NCBI GenBank assembly: GCA_002682825.1
Contig: NOKP01000011.1
Location: forward strand, 186,420-250,419
From: Neonectria sp. B-13
Taxonomy: Eukaryota; Ascomycota; Sordariomycetes; Hypocreales; Nectriaceae
Length of the DNA: 64,000 bases
Direction of reading: 5' to 3'
Program-made: the position numbers and the translations under genes
The notes under the pieces: generated by a model
The model's database searches: none
What the model saw: only the letters and a program-made list of their open reading frames with translations
Told to the model about the DNA's origin: nothing
Shown here: positions 20,522-32,214 of the stretch, in pieces
Layout: each line of letters begins with the position of its first letter
Position numbering within the stretch: the first letter of the stretch is position 1

Positions 20522-22974
20522 ATGATGGCAGTCGACGCACTCCCCGTCGGTTACCGCGTCGCACAGGTCAGTTTTCAACCCTTGCATTGGTGGCTTTGTA
20601 ACATACTGACACGTAAGCTATACAGGTTGCACCTGTGCTGCATACGTTCCTTGATCAAGATGTATACGTCATGCGACACGAGCAAGGGACCTTAATTGAG
20701 ATGCAAAACGAAGAGGAAGTTCTCAAGCGATTCAACGAGAAAAAGGTCCAGTTCAAGGCCTGGCCGATCGCGCCCATTCCAGGGCTTACAACGTCCTTCG
20801 CCAAGTCCTGGCTTCTTATTGTCAAGATCCCAAATTGTTCCGACGATGTGGTTTTTCCGTCTATGGGAGACTACTTTACCATCGACGTGGAATCAAGAGT
20901 CAAGAAACCTAACGGCATATTCTCTTTGGTGCATTTGAGTGCAACCCGTATCCCGAACCCGTATGAGGATACCGAGGGCTTGCCGACTCCCTTTGTTTCA
21001 AAGTGTGCTGCCTTCAAAGTTGACGTGCCGCGATCCTGGCAAAATGACGACGGAACACATGTGGAGCTGGACTTAATGTCAGCGTTCCAAACGGCTTCGA
21101 GCCTTGATGATTTCCAGAACCTTACACTGGACGAGAGGAAACATCAAAACATCACGATCATCTGGGATACATTTTCGATGACATTTGAGGCTGAGTTGGC
21201 TGCTCTTAGACGTTTCGTGGAGGTTCCCCGAGTTGAAGAACGGCAACTGAGTCTGAAAGCCAAGAGCGCCTTTCAAATGATTCAGAACTTCCAGCAGAGT
21301 TGGAAGACGTACTATAACCTCCACAAAGAGTTCCCTCACCTGAAGAACCCCTTGAACCCCCGACACCGAATTCCGGCGCTCCTGTTGGAAAAGTTCAAGT
21401 CTTTCAACTCTGACCATCGCTCGGCCTACCAAGCCCTCACCGAGATTCCGAATGGTCTCTTTTTTGTCAACGGTTGTCCTGGGGCAGGAAAGACGGAATG
21501 GAACATGGTTCTGTCGGCACTCATCCAATCCAAGCGCCGCCCAGGATCCAAAAAGAGGCACAGTCCCATCCTGTTCATTGTTGACCTCAACAAGACGGTG
21601 GATGACGCTGCGGATCGATATTATACCTTGTGCCAGGCTGCAGGCCTCAAACTCCGAATTGTGCGTATGCATGGTTGGCCGTATGAGATGAGAAACAGCG
21701 AGACGCTAAACACGTCTTCATCCAAGAAACGTGAATCTGATCCCCGAGGCGAGCTTGACTTCGTGAAGAAATTCCTGACGACAGTCAACATCACCAAACA
21801 CACCGGGATTTGCAGAAATCCGAATAAAGCTCCGACGCTAGATGAAGTTGCCTGGGAATACTACGACAAACACAAGCACGATTGCTTCAAACCTCTCAAA
21901 CGAATTCTGGCTAGCATGGAGGCGGGTGAAGTATTGACCACGGGAGACTGGAAAGCACTGAGGAGCCAAGTATCGCTGCTCTACCGAGCAGTTCTCGCCC
22001 AAACGGATTTCATCGCCACAACACCCGTGGCAGCTTACGGAAGCTTCTCTAAGCTTTTCCGCCCGGACGTGGTTTTCGTCGACGAGGCTCCGCATGCAAG
22101 AGAATTAACGACTTTGATTCCTCTTGCATTTTTTGACCCAATCGCGTGGATCCTCACTGGCGACGTCAAGCAAACACGTCCTTTCGTCAAAGGCGGCGAC
22201 AGACGGGATATGGAAAGGCTGGGATTGAAGTTCAACCCGTATGCCGAGCAACTGAGAGTCAGTCTGATGGCTAGAGCTGAGATGGTGGGCGCTATCAGTA
22301 GCAAGCTTCTCGTCAATAAGCGTGCCCACGGAAACCTACACAACCTCCCGTCAAAGATGTTCTACCAGGGCGAGATGGTGTCTGGTTACGAGGCCGCAGA
22401 CCGATACCCGCAGAGCGTCGCACATTTGAAGAAATATCTGCAGGAGCTTGGCAGTGTTCCAGACATGAGGGAGAACCGGGCCATTGTGAGCTTGAATGAT
22501 AGCGAAGAGGAGATGCAGCGGAGCAGTTTTTGGAACCCTGCCCACCACAAATGGGTTATCGATCAAGTTCAGAAGCTCTTGAGAGACTCTGAATTCAGGA
22601 GCATCACCGATGTGGACGTTCCTGGCAACATCATGATACAGACTCCCTACAGCTCCGCTGTGCGCCAATATTTGGCTGAAGTGAAGCAATGGCCACAAGA
22701 GTGGCAGGACCGTATCGAAGTAATGACGGTGGACAAGGCGCAGGGGAACCAGGCTGACGTCGTCTTCCTCGACATGGTGCGAACGACAAAAGCTGGCTTT
22801 ATGAACGAGCCGCAACGTCTCAACGTGGCGATCACACGCGCACGTCAAGCGGAAATCATATTAATGGATTACCAAATGACATGGCGAAAGAGTCGTGGAA
22901 GGCGTCTAAGGGCGGAATACACATCGCAGATCTGGGATGACGCATTGGCAGACGGTCGTATCTTTGTGCTGTGA
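20522..22974 (+). CDS. SF1 (Upf1/NAM7-like) helicase, 797 residues
   Basis: Two exons, 20522-20566 and 20626-22974, with a 59-bp intron (GTCAGT..ACAG). The product has 797 residues. About 280 residues without a recognisable domain are followed by the P-loop NGCPGAGKT (about 297-305). Then come the Walker B-type FVDEAPHA (about 499-506), LTGDVKQTRP (motif III) and, near the C-terminus, VMTVDKAQGNQADVVFLDMVRT (motif V) and LNVAITRARQAEIILMD (motif VI). This is superfamily 1B architecture, like Upf1, Sen1 and ZNFX1. The family-typical DEAA/DEAQ is DEAP here and GDxxQL is GDVKQT. No zinc-binding or RNA-binding domain is visible. The substrate is unknown. It lies head-to-tail after the RID-like gene; whether they work together is not shown. 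Confidence 0.85.
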
Positions 22975-25900
22975 TGGATGGCAACGACGGCAGGAATGTA
23001 GAGAGACTGTAAAGAACGAAGCGAAAGACTGTTGTGTGGTGAGCAAGCTGGTTCGCCGGAAAGTCTTGGTTCACATAAGGTAGTCAGTCTAGTTGAAATG
23101 CTCGCGAATAACTTGGAAGTGAGGCAACGGGTTGGACTAGTCAACATAATCAAAGTCAATGTGTGTGCTATCTTGAGTCTTTATTTGTCACCGTGATTTG
23201 GGATTGGAGGTTCGAACAAGGTTCCATGTGCTTCTTAGTTGCGGGGAGGCGTCTGCTGGCGGGCTCTGACGGATGTTAGTGGCCTGGGCAAGACCTGGTG
23301 GTGGTGGTGAGCGATGACTTTGGGTCACTGCCGTGTTTGACCTGACTGGGATGGCTGACCTTGTGTGAGACAAGCATCTATTTAGTGCAGCAGGGGAAAC
23401 AAAACGGACAAGGCCGAGGGCCGCAACCGCAGCCATGTTTCATCAGCCAGGAGACAGGCGGCAGCATCTACGTGATAGGTAACTGCTATAATTTGCATTG
23501 ACTATTCGTACTTAAGGTAGTATGGAAACGATTGCGTCTAGGACGGGATTGCCTCCTCTGGGACAATAATCTCAGGACCTGGTTTGGGTGACGGGACGAC
23601 CCTTTTCGCACGATGGAATATCCAGCTGAGGCCAAATTTGGTGTGGCAGGTTGGACTGCGCCACAACCCCCGTTCCTTAAGCCGACTCTGACATGGGAGG
23701 CCCGGCGTCTGTCTATTTGGGCTAAATGCCCCGGCTGGGATTGTTTCATGGCGAGCTAAAGTTGGGTATTAGTCCACATTGTTCTCCTCTTCTGAACGCT
23801 GGTTTGTCTGGTTTGTCGGGGGCAATTAAACGGATGAGCGGGGCGGAATCTGACGGGCCCTTTGGCAAGGTTTGAGAAAGGGACTTTGGTATTCTCAACT
23901 TAGTTGGGAGGCTGGAGAAGTGGCCCAAGCTTCTGGGCAGTTGATGGGGAAAGAAAGGCTCCTGTCAATGAGCTCTGCGGAGAGGTGACTTTTACGGAGT
24001 ACGGAATCAGGAAGCCGAATGGAACACGATGGTGGCAAAAAGCTATGTCTGAGATTTATGCAGAAAGGACGGCAGTTGAGGGGGGCTGATACTGGAAGCG
24101 CATTCGTACGATGTAGGTCTACCATGCTAGGCTCTTACTCTGCAACATGGATTGGGGGAGGTCGCAGATGTGTCGGAGGAAACGTGCCCAGACCATGGCG
24201 TGAATCGCGAATGTGATCTTCAGGCGTTGCTGCGTGGCGGTTTATCCTTGGCGGTTATCCCATGCCAGCCCTATGGAGTCTTGAGTGGTGATAGCCAACA
24301 CACCCAGAGTCCAATGTTGCACGTTGTCGTATGGAAACGATGAGAAGTTCCGTCTCCGAGACCTTAGTAGTAGACGAGGAACGGAGCTCAATGGCGCCCT
24401 CGTCCTCCATCAAGCCGTCGGAATCGTGAAGAGTCTTTGCGGGGAGCCAGCTTTCGGCCGACACGCCGACCGACATCACACCGACATGCTTCAAAACCTT
24501 GCTGGCTGACTTGACTTTGCTTCGCTCGTAGGGCTGGCGAATAGAGGGAAGCCAGCCCTGGAGACGAGAGTCGCATCAGTGTGGTGGCCGAGGGCACGTT
24601 ACGATGGTGGATGGATGGCCCCATGTCAGATAAGCGGCATGGCGCCTCTGCATGGCACCTCTGTAAAGCCTTTTTTCAACTCGCGGGCTGATCTTCGTAG
24701 AAGGCGAGAGGCGTCACCGTCACCGCACCGCACCGCACCGCACCGCCGAATGCTGTCTGCTGGCAGCGTTGCGACTGTTGCGTTTGATTTGATAGGGACC
24801 ACATTGTACGAATGGCCATCGTCGGCGATCACGAAAGGCGCGGCGAGGGCAGCCCCGGTCTCAGGTGGCATCAAACGAAGCACCAACGACGCCTTGGGCT
24901 GGTGCTGTAAGACGTAAGCTCCCCAACCTGCTTCCTTTTACCGAGTCCGAGACCAACAACCAAGCTGTTGTACTCGTATAGCGTGCGTGCTATTGCGAGG
25001 GCTGGGGAGTCGGCTTTCACGTGCTGTTCAGCGTGCCTTGCCCGGTGGCCCCCAATTTGCAGGCCAACCTCCTCGTAAAGCTGGGGTCCCTGTCTGCTGG
25101 GACGACGCGGGCGCTCAAAACGGGAGGGAAACATGATGGCGTCCAAGTTATGCAAAGTGTGGCTTAGACACGGCTTGTTTGGCTTTCGGCTACCCGCCGC
25201 TCGGGAAGCGGGGCGTTGGAGCACCAGACACCAGAATAGCACTACCATCCAATCAAACGGCGGGTGGCAGCCCAATTGTACTGAGCCTTGGATTGCGTAC
25301 GAATACCCCCTCTGGGGTTGGTACCGCACTGATGCTGCCGGTTCTGGGAGGTGGTGCTGTTCCTCCTATCTCGGCCGCTGCGATCCATCGGCGCTGAGGC
25401 TGAAGGAAGCGGGTTGCAATCAAAGGAATTGGCTGGGGGGCTCTGACTCGGCTGGGCATGGATGGGGCCTTGCAAGTTGCCCATGAGGCAATAGACCCTG
25501 GGTCGTCGTACGCACTCGTGCGTTACGGGCAGTCCAGCGCACCCGACTGCACTGGAGAGGGTTTTTTGCAGTGCCCTGCCCACCACAACCATGGAAAGCT
25601 TAGTGCACTAGGCGCCCGCGCTATGCAATAAGGTAAGGTACCTGGAGGGAGTACCCACCGCCTGTGGTTCTACGAATAGGTCCAGTCAGTATCTAGTACT
25701 AGGTTCAGTCCCATCTTCAGCAGCCAAGCACGTACCCTTCCCGGGCACCTACTGCGCTGCACAGCTGCTGCACGCATTAGCCCGCACCCGCCGCTCCTGC
25801 TGCCGTCCGTCTTTCTTCGCTACCGTCAGCCCGACAGCCCCGGGTTTTCTCTCTTAGTCGTCGTCTCGTCGCTTTGCTCTCAGCTCACGCATCCTTCGCC

Positions 25901-26210
25901 ATGATGCGATGAGAGCCTGAGTGACATCCCCGTCTTGTTTTCCTAACCACTTCTCCATCTTTCCTGAGGGGACCCGCGTCTCGTCGCCCTCGCTCGCCAG
26001 CGAACAGGCCTGTTCCCTTTGTTTCGAGCCTTTCCCGTCGACGGCGGCCTCCCAAACCCTCTCCCAGCGCGCCTCGACTACCCACGCCCCGCTCAACCTA
26101 CGACACCAGCGAGGTACCGACGATTTGCCCACCATCACCAACTGCTTCTGGCGACGCCTGCCTCCCCCAAGCACGCGCGCTTCTTTTCCAGCCTTGGTGG
26201 GACCGACCCG
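22975..26210. other. Intergenic 3.2 kb, no supported gene
   Basis: It contains the 3' UTR of the helicase and, in the last 400-600 bases, the C/T-rich leader of the zinc-finger gene. ORFs are short and overlap on both strands. A pentamer repeat occurs at 24714-24746. GC content is high around 25-26 kb. No transposon or RNA gene was recognised. Confidence 0.5.
24714..24746. repeat. CACCG microsatellite
   Basis: Five consecutive CACCG units at 24721-24745, preceded by a CACCGT unit. A pure short tandem repeat in non-coding sequence. Confidence 0.85.
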
Positions 26211-28172
26211 ATGGAAGCATTGCGACGGCCGAGTTGGAGGAGGAGCGACGTCATGGAGACCATTGTACGGAGGGGAGTCTTGGCCAAGCGTCATCTGGAC
26301 AATGGAGCCATTGCTGGCATCGTCGTCGGCGTCTGCGTTGCCGTCGCGCTCGTCTTCGTCTGCCTCTACCCCGTCGTCATCCGCAAAATCATCCGCCGCC
26401 GACGAGAGAAGCGAAAACTACGCCGACAAGGCCCTCCAGATGCAGAAACCGGCCAGGTTCCCGTCCCCAGCGGTTCCGCCGGAACTGACGAGCCCCGACA
26501 CCGATTGTCCTCGCAGGACTCGTTCAAACCCGGGGAGGATCTCACGCGGGGAGACATAGGAGGAGGTTCCGTCAAGGATTTGGCCTGGACTCCCCGCGAT
26601 GGCCTCATTCTTCCTGACAGCCAAGACCAGCAGACTCGCTCCGTCCGAATCGACACTGACGTGCCCCCTACCAGGGTCGAGCAGCCAGTCCGCTCCGAAT
26701 CCCAAATGACCGCCCTTACTGGATTCGAAGCAGAGTTCATGCCGCAATCAATAGGTGATGCCCATAATGGTGTCCTTAATGGGAGCAGCGCCGATTACTA
26801 CAGCCCAGCAGTCCCGTCCGAGGCCTTCGGCATGGTGACGACGGAGGAGCCTCAACCCCAGCCCGACCCAAAGCGCTCGTTATCCCGCGGGAGCTCTCTT
26901 AAGCACAACCTCAAGCAAATGTTCAGTCGCAAGAGCACACGAGAGCACTCTATGCACTCGCCCACATCTCCGACTTTCGGTGATAGCTTCGATGCCGCTA
27001 CCCGCTGCGCCTTTCCTGGACAGGATGCCCCCCTGGAGCGCATTACTACGACTGAGGTGACCTCTGAATCCCCGACGGACATGTACCCTCCGACAAGTGA
27101 TCTGCCTCCATCTGGTTCTCGTGCTCTTGGATCGCCCATCGTCTTGCCGACCAAATCCACAGACTTGCCTCCTCCAGGCGCAGTCCAGACTCCGCCGCAG
27201 TCACCACCGTCCGAGGCCAAGCTTAGACCGTCTGCTTCCCCGCCGACTCACCCTGCTCCTGGGACCGTTAACCCGATGGACATCATGCCAGCGACTACAG
27301 AGTCCGAGATGTGGCATCGAACGGAGCATCAACTCTACATGTCTTACAACCCGTCTTCCTCACCCAACGCCCTTCCACCGTCCGACCAACCTCCGCCAGA
27401 AGAGCCAACCGACTCTCCTTCACCACTCACTCTACCTCCCAACTTCCCTCAACCCACCACGATTATCCAATCTCCTACTCCTACCCAGCGAGAAATCTCC
27501 TTTAAGAAAGAGCCCGTAGAAGAGCATGATGTCGACATGGTGGACATTCCATCGCACGACCGCCTGACCCCCCTGCCGGACCGCGATTCTCGACACCTCA
27601 GCTATCCTTCTGACGCATCAACACCCCTTCCCGGACCTACGTCCACCAACCCTTCAACTCTAAACACTCCCGCCACGCAGCTCGATACTCCTTCTCCAAA
27701 GTCCGAAGCCACATCCTCCGACTATCATCACAGTGTATCCCCGAACAATAACAGTATCGCCAATGTGTCTCCAAGGACCGGCTCCTATCCATGTGATGAG
27801 CCTGGTTGCAGTCAGGTTTTTGACCAGCCACACAAGCTCAAGTAGGTTTTGATTCTCACATGATGAAGGATTACGATGCTAACGCGCACCAGGCATCACC
27901 AGCGATACCACACTAAGGAGCACAAATGCTCGTATCCCAACTGCGGAAAGGGATTCGGAACTAAGACCCATCTTCAGCGACATATCAACGACAGGCACGA
28001 AAGGAAGAAGAAGTTCCACTGCGCCGTCCAGGGATGTGACTACTCCAGACAAGGAGGCAAGGGCTTTCCCAGGAAAGACAACTGGAAGCGCCACATGACC
28101 AAGATTCATAATCTGGATCAGAGATTTCTCCCCGAACCGGTCGAGGCCGATGAGGAAATGGGTGGCGTATGA
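26211..28172 (+). CDS. C2H2 zinc-finger protein with N-terminal transmembrane segment
   Basis: Two exons, 26211-27841 and 27893-28172 (51-bp intron, donor GTAGGT, branch GCTAAC), 636 residues. Residues 33-57 are a long hydrophobic segment (AIAGIVVGVCVAVALVFVCL), immediately followed by the basic RKIIRRRREKRK. By the positive-inside rule this puts the C-terminal part in the cytosol. The middle 450 residues are Pro/Ser/Thr-rich and disordered, with a basic KHNLKQMFSRKS motif. The C-terminus holds three tandem zinc fingers at about 525-620: C-x4-C-x12-H-x3-H, C-x4-C-x12-H-x4-H, and a third with C-x4-C and H-x4-H split by a longer loop. The last finger region is joined only after splicing. It would be a membrane-tethered transcription factor needing release, or a misjoined pair of genes; the ORF is continuous, so the first is favoured. 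Confidence 0.85.
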
Positions 28173-28747
28173 AGAACAATAACGAACTGACAACAGCCAG
28201 TCCTTGTGAACGGTTCAAGTCTTGGGCGCACATACCCCTCACAACTTGACTCCCGCCGGGAAATTGTTTTAACTAGACAGCTCTGGGAATAGCAATGTGC
28301 ATTAAGAGCAAGCATGGAGAAGTCGGCGTTGGACATTACTGTTAAGAATTATTTGGTGGGGATGTTGAATTATCCCAGACGGAGCGCGTTCTACCATGGC
28401 TAGACCTGTCGTTCTAGGCCGGGAAGCGTTGCTGGAACCATTTTGAACTTTTCTTTTGAGCGATTCATTCCACTCTCGTTTTGAGCGAACATCTCTAGGC
28501 AAAGGCGGGGATGGCAGGATTTTAAAAAGTCCATCAACGGACGCGGAGGATGTATTCGGCGTTTGGTCCCTAGGAGACGGTTCCTCTGTTGAGATGAACT
28601 CGGCGAATTCAAATTCTGGGTATCTTTGTATGGTCGTGTATAACTGAGCGATCTTATAATGCAAAACAAAAGTGCGACTTTGGCACCATGTTCCCTCTCT
28701 CATGCATTTCTGTGTCCGCCTGTTTTCGTTCTTCGTTCTTGTCTATT
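28173..28747. other. Intergenic between convergent genes
   Basis: 0.57 kb of 3' UTR sequence shared by the zinc-finger gene (+) and RRP40 (-). No gene was seen. Confidence 0.5.
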
Positions 28748-29548
28748 CTAACTTAGCTCCTTGATGAGTTTCCTCACGAGCTTCTTTTGCTCTTCGACGC
28801 CTAACCTCCTCTCGTCCGTCTCCTGCACTGCCCGTCCCACGGTGATGACCGTCTTGACGTTCTCGCTGTCAACCCAGAACTTGCCGTTCCTTCCCGTAGC
28901 CGTCTCAAACTGCAAGCCGGCATTGCCCAGCTCCTCGAGCACGGCGACCTTGCCTTCCAAGACGCTCTTGGGCATCATGAGGCGGCGAGCCATGCCGAGG
29001 GAGACGGCGAAGAGCATGCCGCCGGTGAGCGGACCCAGGCCCTCGGACTTGCCGCTGGAGGCGGAGACGCACTCGAGCTCCGAGTCCATGTGCTTGTTGG
29101 CGAGGATGATGCGCGCGTAGACGAGGGCGCCGGGAGCCAGCACGGGGCGGGTCTTCTTGGTGGCGCCCTCGAAGGAGAGCTGGGGGAGGATGGCGGGCGT
29201 GGTGTAGTCGGAGAGGGTCACGTAGTAGACCTCGGCGGCGGAGTGGTGGACGGTGCCGATGACGAGTTCGCCGGCTCGGGGTTGGTACTGTCGACGGTCT
29301 CAATTAGCTTTCCTTCTGCCTTCCCCCTTCCTCGACTGCTGCGAACGTACCCGTCCTCCAGAGTTCTCGACGCGCAGGGCGTTCTTTTGTCGGTCCGTCG
29401 TGAGCAGGCCGGCGAGCGTGGGCAGGATGTCGTTGGGCGGCACATGGCGCAGGCCAGGGCCGAGGCGCAGAGGCTTCTTAGGGTGCGTGGGGATGAGGGA
29501 CGGGTCGATTGGGTCGCCGGGGAGGACGAAGACGGCTTCGGAGGCCAT
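28748..29548 (-). CDS. RRP40: Exosome complex cap subunit RRP40 (EXOSC3)
   Basis: Two exons, 29548-29351 and 29287-28748, with a 63-bp intron (GTACGT..GACAG, branch GCTAAT). The product has 245 residues, normal for Rrp40. Rrp40 is one of three S1/KH cap proteins of the RNA exosome and guides RNA into the 3'-5' degradation channel in nucleus and cytoplasm. The N-terminal domain (VLPGDPIDPSLIP), the S1 domain (YQPRAGELVIGTV..YYVTLSDYTTPAILPQLSFEGA, about 67-107) and the C-terminal KH domain with the family's GxNG signature (GRNG, about 198-201, then KFWVDS) are all present. It is divergent from SSZ1 across a 445-bp promoter. Confidence 0.94.
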
Positions 29549-29993
29549 GATGGACGGCTGTGTGGGTGGCGCGCGGGTTGTGGCAGAAGGCGGTTTTGGG
29601 TTGGAGGGAGGTTTCTTTCAATGCGACAGCCTCTCGGTCTTCTCTGGCGGTTTAGATCGTCAGCCTTGTGGAAAACCCATTGGATGGTGGGGCAGCTTGC
29701 GAGAGCGTCGGTGGTACGTACCTTATCCACCTTATCCTCCCAGAAAAATGTGGGCGATTAGCGATTGCCAGTTTTTCCCAAATTTTTGGGTCCTGGGCGA
29801 AAAAGAAACCCCCACTACTGCCACTACCACCACCACCAATCCTCCTCCTCCTCCTCTAAATCTTTCACTTCTCCCCTCCGACTCCGACTCGCCTTCTCCG
29901 TCGCTTTCGCCCTCTCACGCCCGCCACGAAACACCAGGGATCCGCTCCTCCATATCTTCCCCTCGAAGGAAATACACACACAAATCCGGCTCC
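29549..29993. promoter_or_regulatory. Divergent promoter RRP40 / SSZ1
   Basis: A 445-bp region between two start codons on opposite strands. The SSZ1 side is C/T-rich and contains a run of CCAC/TCC triplets around 29818-29870, typical of the pyrimidine-rich leaders of highly expressed fungal genes. Shared regulation is inferred from the arrangement. Confidence 0.55.
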
Positions 29994-31875
29994 ATGAGTG
30001 ACAACGCCGGCGCCAAGGCGGGCCCTGAGCCTGGCAACCGAGTTACCATCGGCATTACCTTTGGCAACACCAACAGCTCCATCGCCTACACTGTCGACGA
30101 CAAGGCTGAGGTTATTGCCAACGAGGATGGCGGTGAGTCCTGATTTTATAGATAATTTTCTTCCTAGCTGCCACTCTCGTATGCTCTGGGTCTTGCGCCC
30201 CAGCAGTCATTCCAATGCCGACCACACAAGACGTATATACTGACTTCCTTCACCACATAGACCGTCAGATCCCCACTGTTCTCTCATACGTCGACGGCGA
30301 AGAGTACTCTGGCGGCCAGGCCAAGAACTTCCTCGTCCGAAACCCTGAGAACACCATCGCCTCTTTCCGCGATTTCCTAGGTCAAGAGTACGCCCCGCCC
30401 GTCTCCCTGCACCCTCCACGATATCAAGGCTAATTGACGGCTCCAGTTTCAAGGCCATCGACCCTACTCACTGCCATGCCTCCGCCCACCCCCTGGAAGT
30501 TGACGGTTCTGTTGCCTTTTCCATCAAGGACAAGTCCGGCGATGAAGACGCTTCCACCATCTCCGTCTCCGAGGCCGCCACCCGATACCTACGCCGTCTC
30601 GTCGGCTCCGCCACTGACTACCTGGGCAAGAAGGTCACCTCTGCTGTCGTCACTGTTCCCACCAACTTCTCCGAGAAGCAGCGCGGGGCCCTGATTAAGG
30701 CCGCCAACGATGCCGACATCGAGATCCTCCAGATCGTCGCCGATCCTGTCGCTGCCGTCCTGGCCTACGATGCCCGCCCCGAGGCCGTCATTGAGGACAA
30801 GATCGTCGTTGTTGCCGACCTGGGAGGCACCCGCTCCGACGTCGCCGTTATCGCTTCCCGCGGTGGCATGTACACCATCCTCGCCACTGCCCACGACTAC
30901 GAGTTCGCCGGTGTCCACCTCGACCAGGCCTTGATGGACCACTTCGCCAAGGAGTTCCAGAAGAAGCACAGCGTCGACCCCCGCGAAAACGCCCGCAGCT
31001 TGGCCAAGCTCCGCCTCGAGTCCGAGGCCACCAAGAAGGCCCTCAGCCTGGGAAACAACGCTCAATTCAGTGTTGAGAGTCTGGCGGACGGCTTCGACTT
31101 CTCCGTGACCATTAACAGGATACGATACGAGATGGTTGGCCGTAAGGTGTTCGAGGGCTTTAACCGCTTGGTTGAGGGCGTTGTGAAGAAGGCTGGCCTC
31201 GATGTCCTTGATATTGACGAGGTCATCATGGCTGGTGGCACTTCCCACACTCCCCGCATCGCCAGCAACTTCCGCGGTATCTTCCCTGAGACCACTGAGA
31301 TCCTGGCCCCTGCCACCAGCGCTACTGCCATCAACCCCTCGGAGCTCCAGGCCCGTGGTGCTGCCCTCCAGGCCTCCCTGATCCAGGAGTACGAGGCCAT
31401 CGACATCGAGCAGTCTACTCACCCTGCCGTCACCACCGTCAAGCACATCTCCCACGCCATTGGTGTCGTTACCGTTGGCGCCGACGGTGAGACCTTTGCT
31501 CCCGTCTTGCCCACCGAGACCGCTGTTCCTGCTCGCCGCACCGTCCGCATTTCCGCTCCCAAGGAGGGCGGCGACGTCCTCATCAAGGTCGTCGAGGGCG
31601 GCACCCACATCAAGGTGACCAAGCCCGAGCCCAAGGCCGATAAGCCCGCCTCGGACGACTCGGACGACTCTGACGACGACTCTGACGACGACGAGGAGAC
31701 GCGCGAGAAGGTCTGGAAGGTTGGCAACCTTCTCGCCGAGGCCGCCATCAAGGGCGTCAAGGCTGGTGGTAAGGTCGAGGTGACGATTAATGTTCTGGCT
31801 GACCTGAGCGTCACCGTCACGGCTCGGGAAGTCGGCGGCAAGGGCGGCGTGCGAGGAACCTTGCAGGGCCAGTAA
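29994..31875 (+). CDS. SSZ1: Ribosome-associated atypical Hsp70 SSZ1
   Basis: Three exons: 29994-30132, 30261-30387 and 30447-31875. The introns are 128 and 59 bp. The product has 564 residues, matching Ssz1. Ssz1 pairs with the J-protein Zuotin to form the ribosome-associated complex, which stimulates Ssb chaperones on nascent chains. The nucleotide-binding domain starts with IGITFGNTNSSIAY, and the phosphate-2 loop VVADLGGTRSDVAV and adenosine motif VIMAGGTSHTPRI are present. The substrate-binding domain is short and has an acidic Asp/Glu insert (about 490-510), as expected for Ssz1 and unlike full-length Hsp70. The second intron also has an upstream alternative donor (GTCAAG at 30381), but GTACGC at 30388 gives the better protein. 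The end TLQGQ has no EEVD. Confidence 0.92.
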
Positions 31876-32214
31876 ATGGAGAAACAAAACTCCTTGGGTC
31901 CGGCGGAAAAGTGGGAAAGGGAGGGTCTGAGTCGCTGATATAGAGAGCGGAGGTATAAAAAGTATGCGTCTTTTGGTAGAAAGCTAGATGCACGATAGAG
32001 GGAGCTCCGAAATTAAAGGAACACCCGGGATGAATTGAAACGATACAATTGCAATAGGAAAGAACAAGGGAGGCGGAACTACCTCCATTATATCAACGCT
32101 TTGTGGAACTACGCGTGCTATGTACAAGATGGTTATTTATGCCCCCGCACCATTTTCACCTTCAAACATTACGACATGACCATCCTCGTTCCAACGCGTC
32201 ACGACACCCCCAAT
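31876..32214. other. Intergenic between convergent genes
   Basis: 339 bp shared by the 3' ends of SSZ1 and the NT-C2 gene. AT-rich; nothing else was seen. Confidence 0.5.

Noticed and set aside
23205..23230. tRNA T-arm-like GGTTCGAAC
   Set aside because: No matching stem on either side and no acceptor, D or anticodon arm found upstream.
30589..31887. 432-codon minus-strand ORF
   Set aside because: It lies exactly opposite SSZ1; long antisense ORFs arise from the GC-rich third codon positions of highly expressed genes. The translation is a Gly/Val/Leu-rich sequence with no domain.
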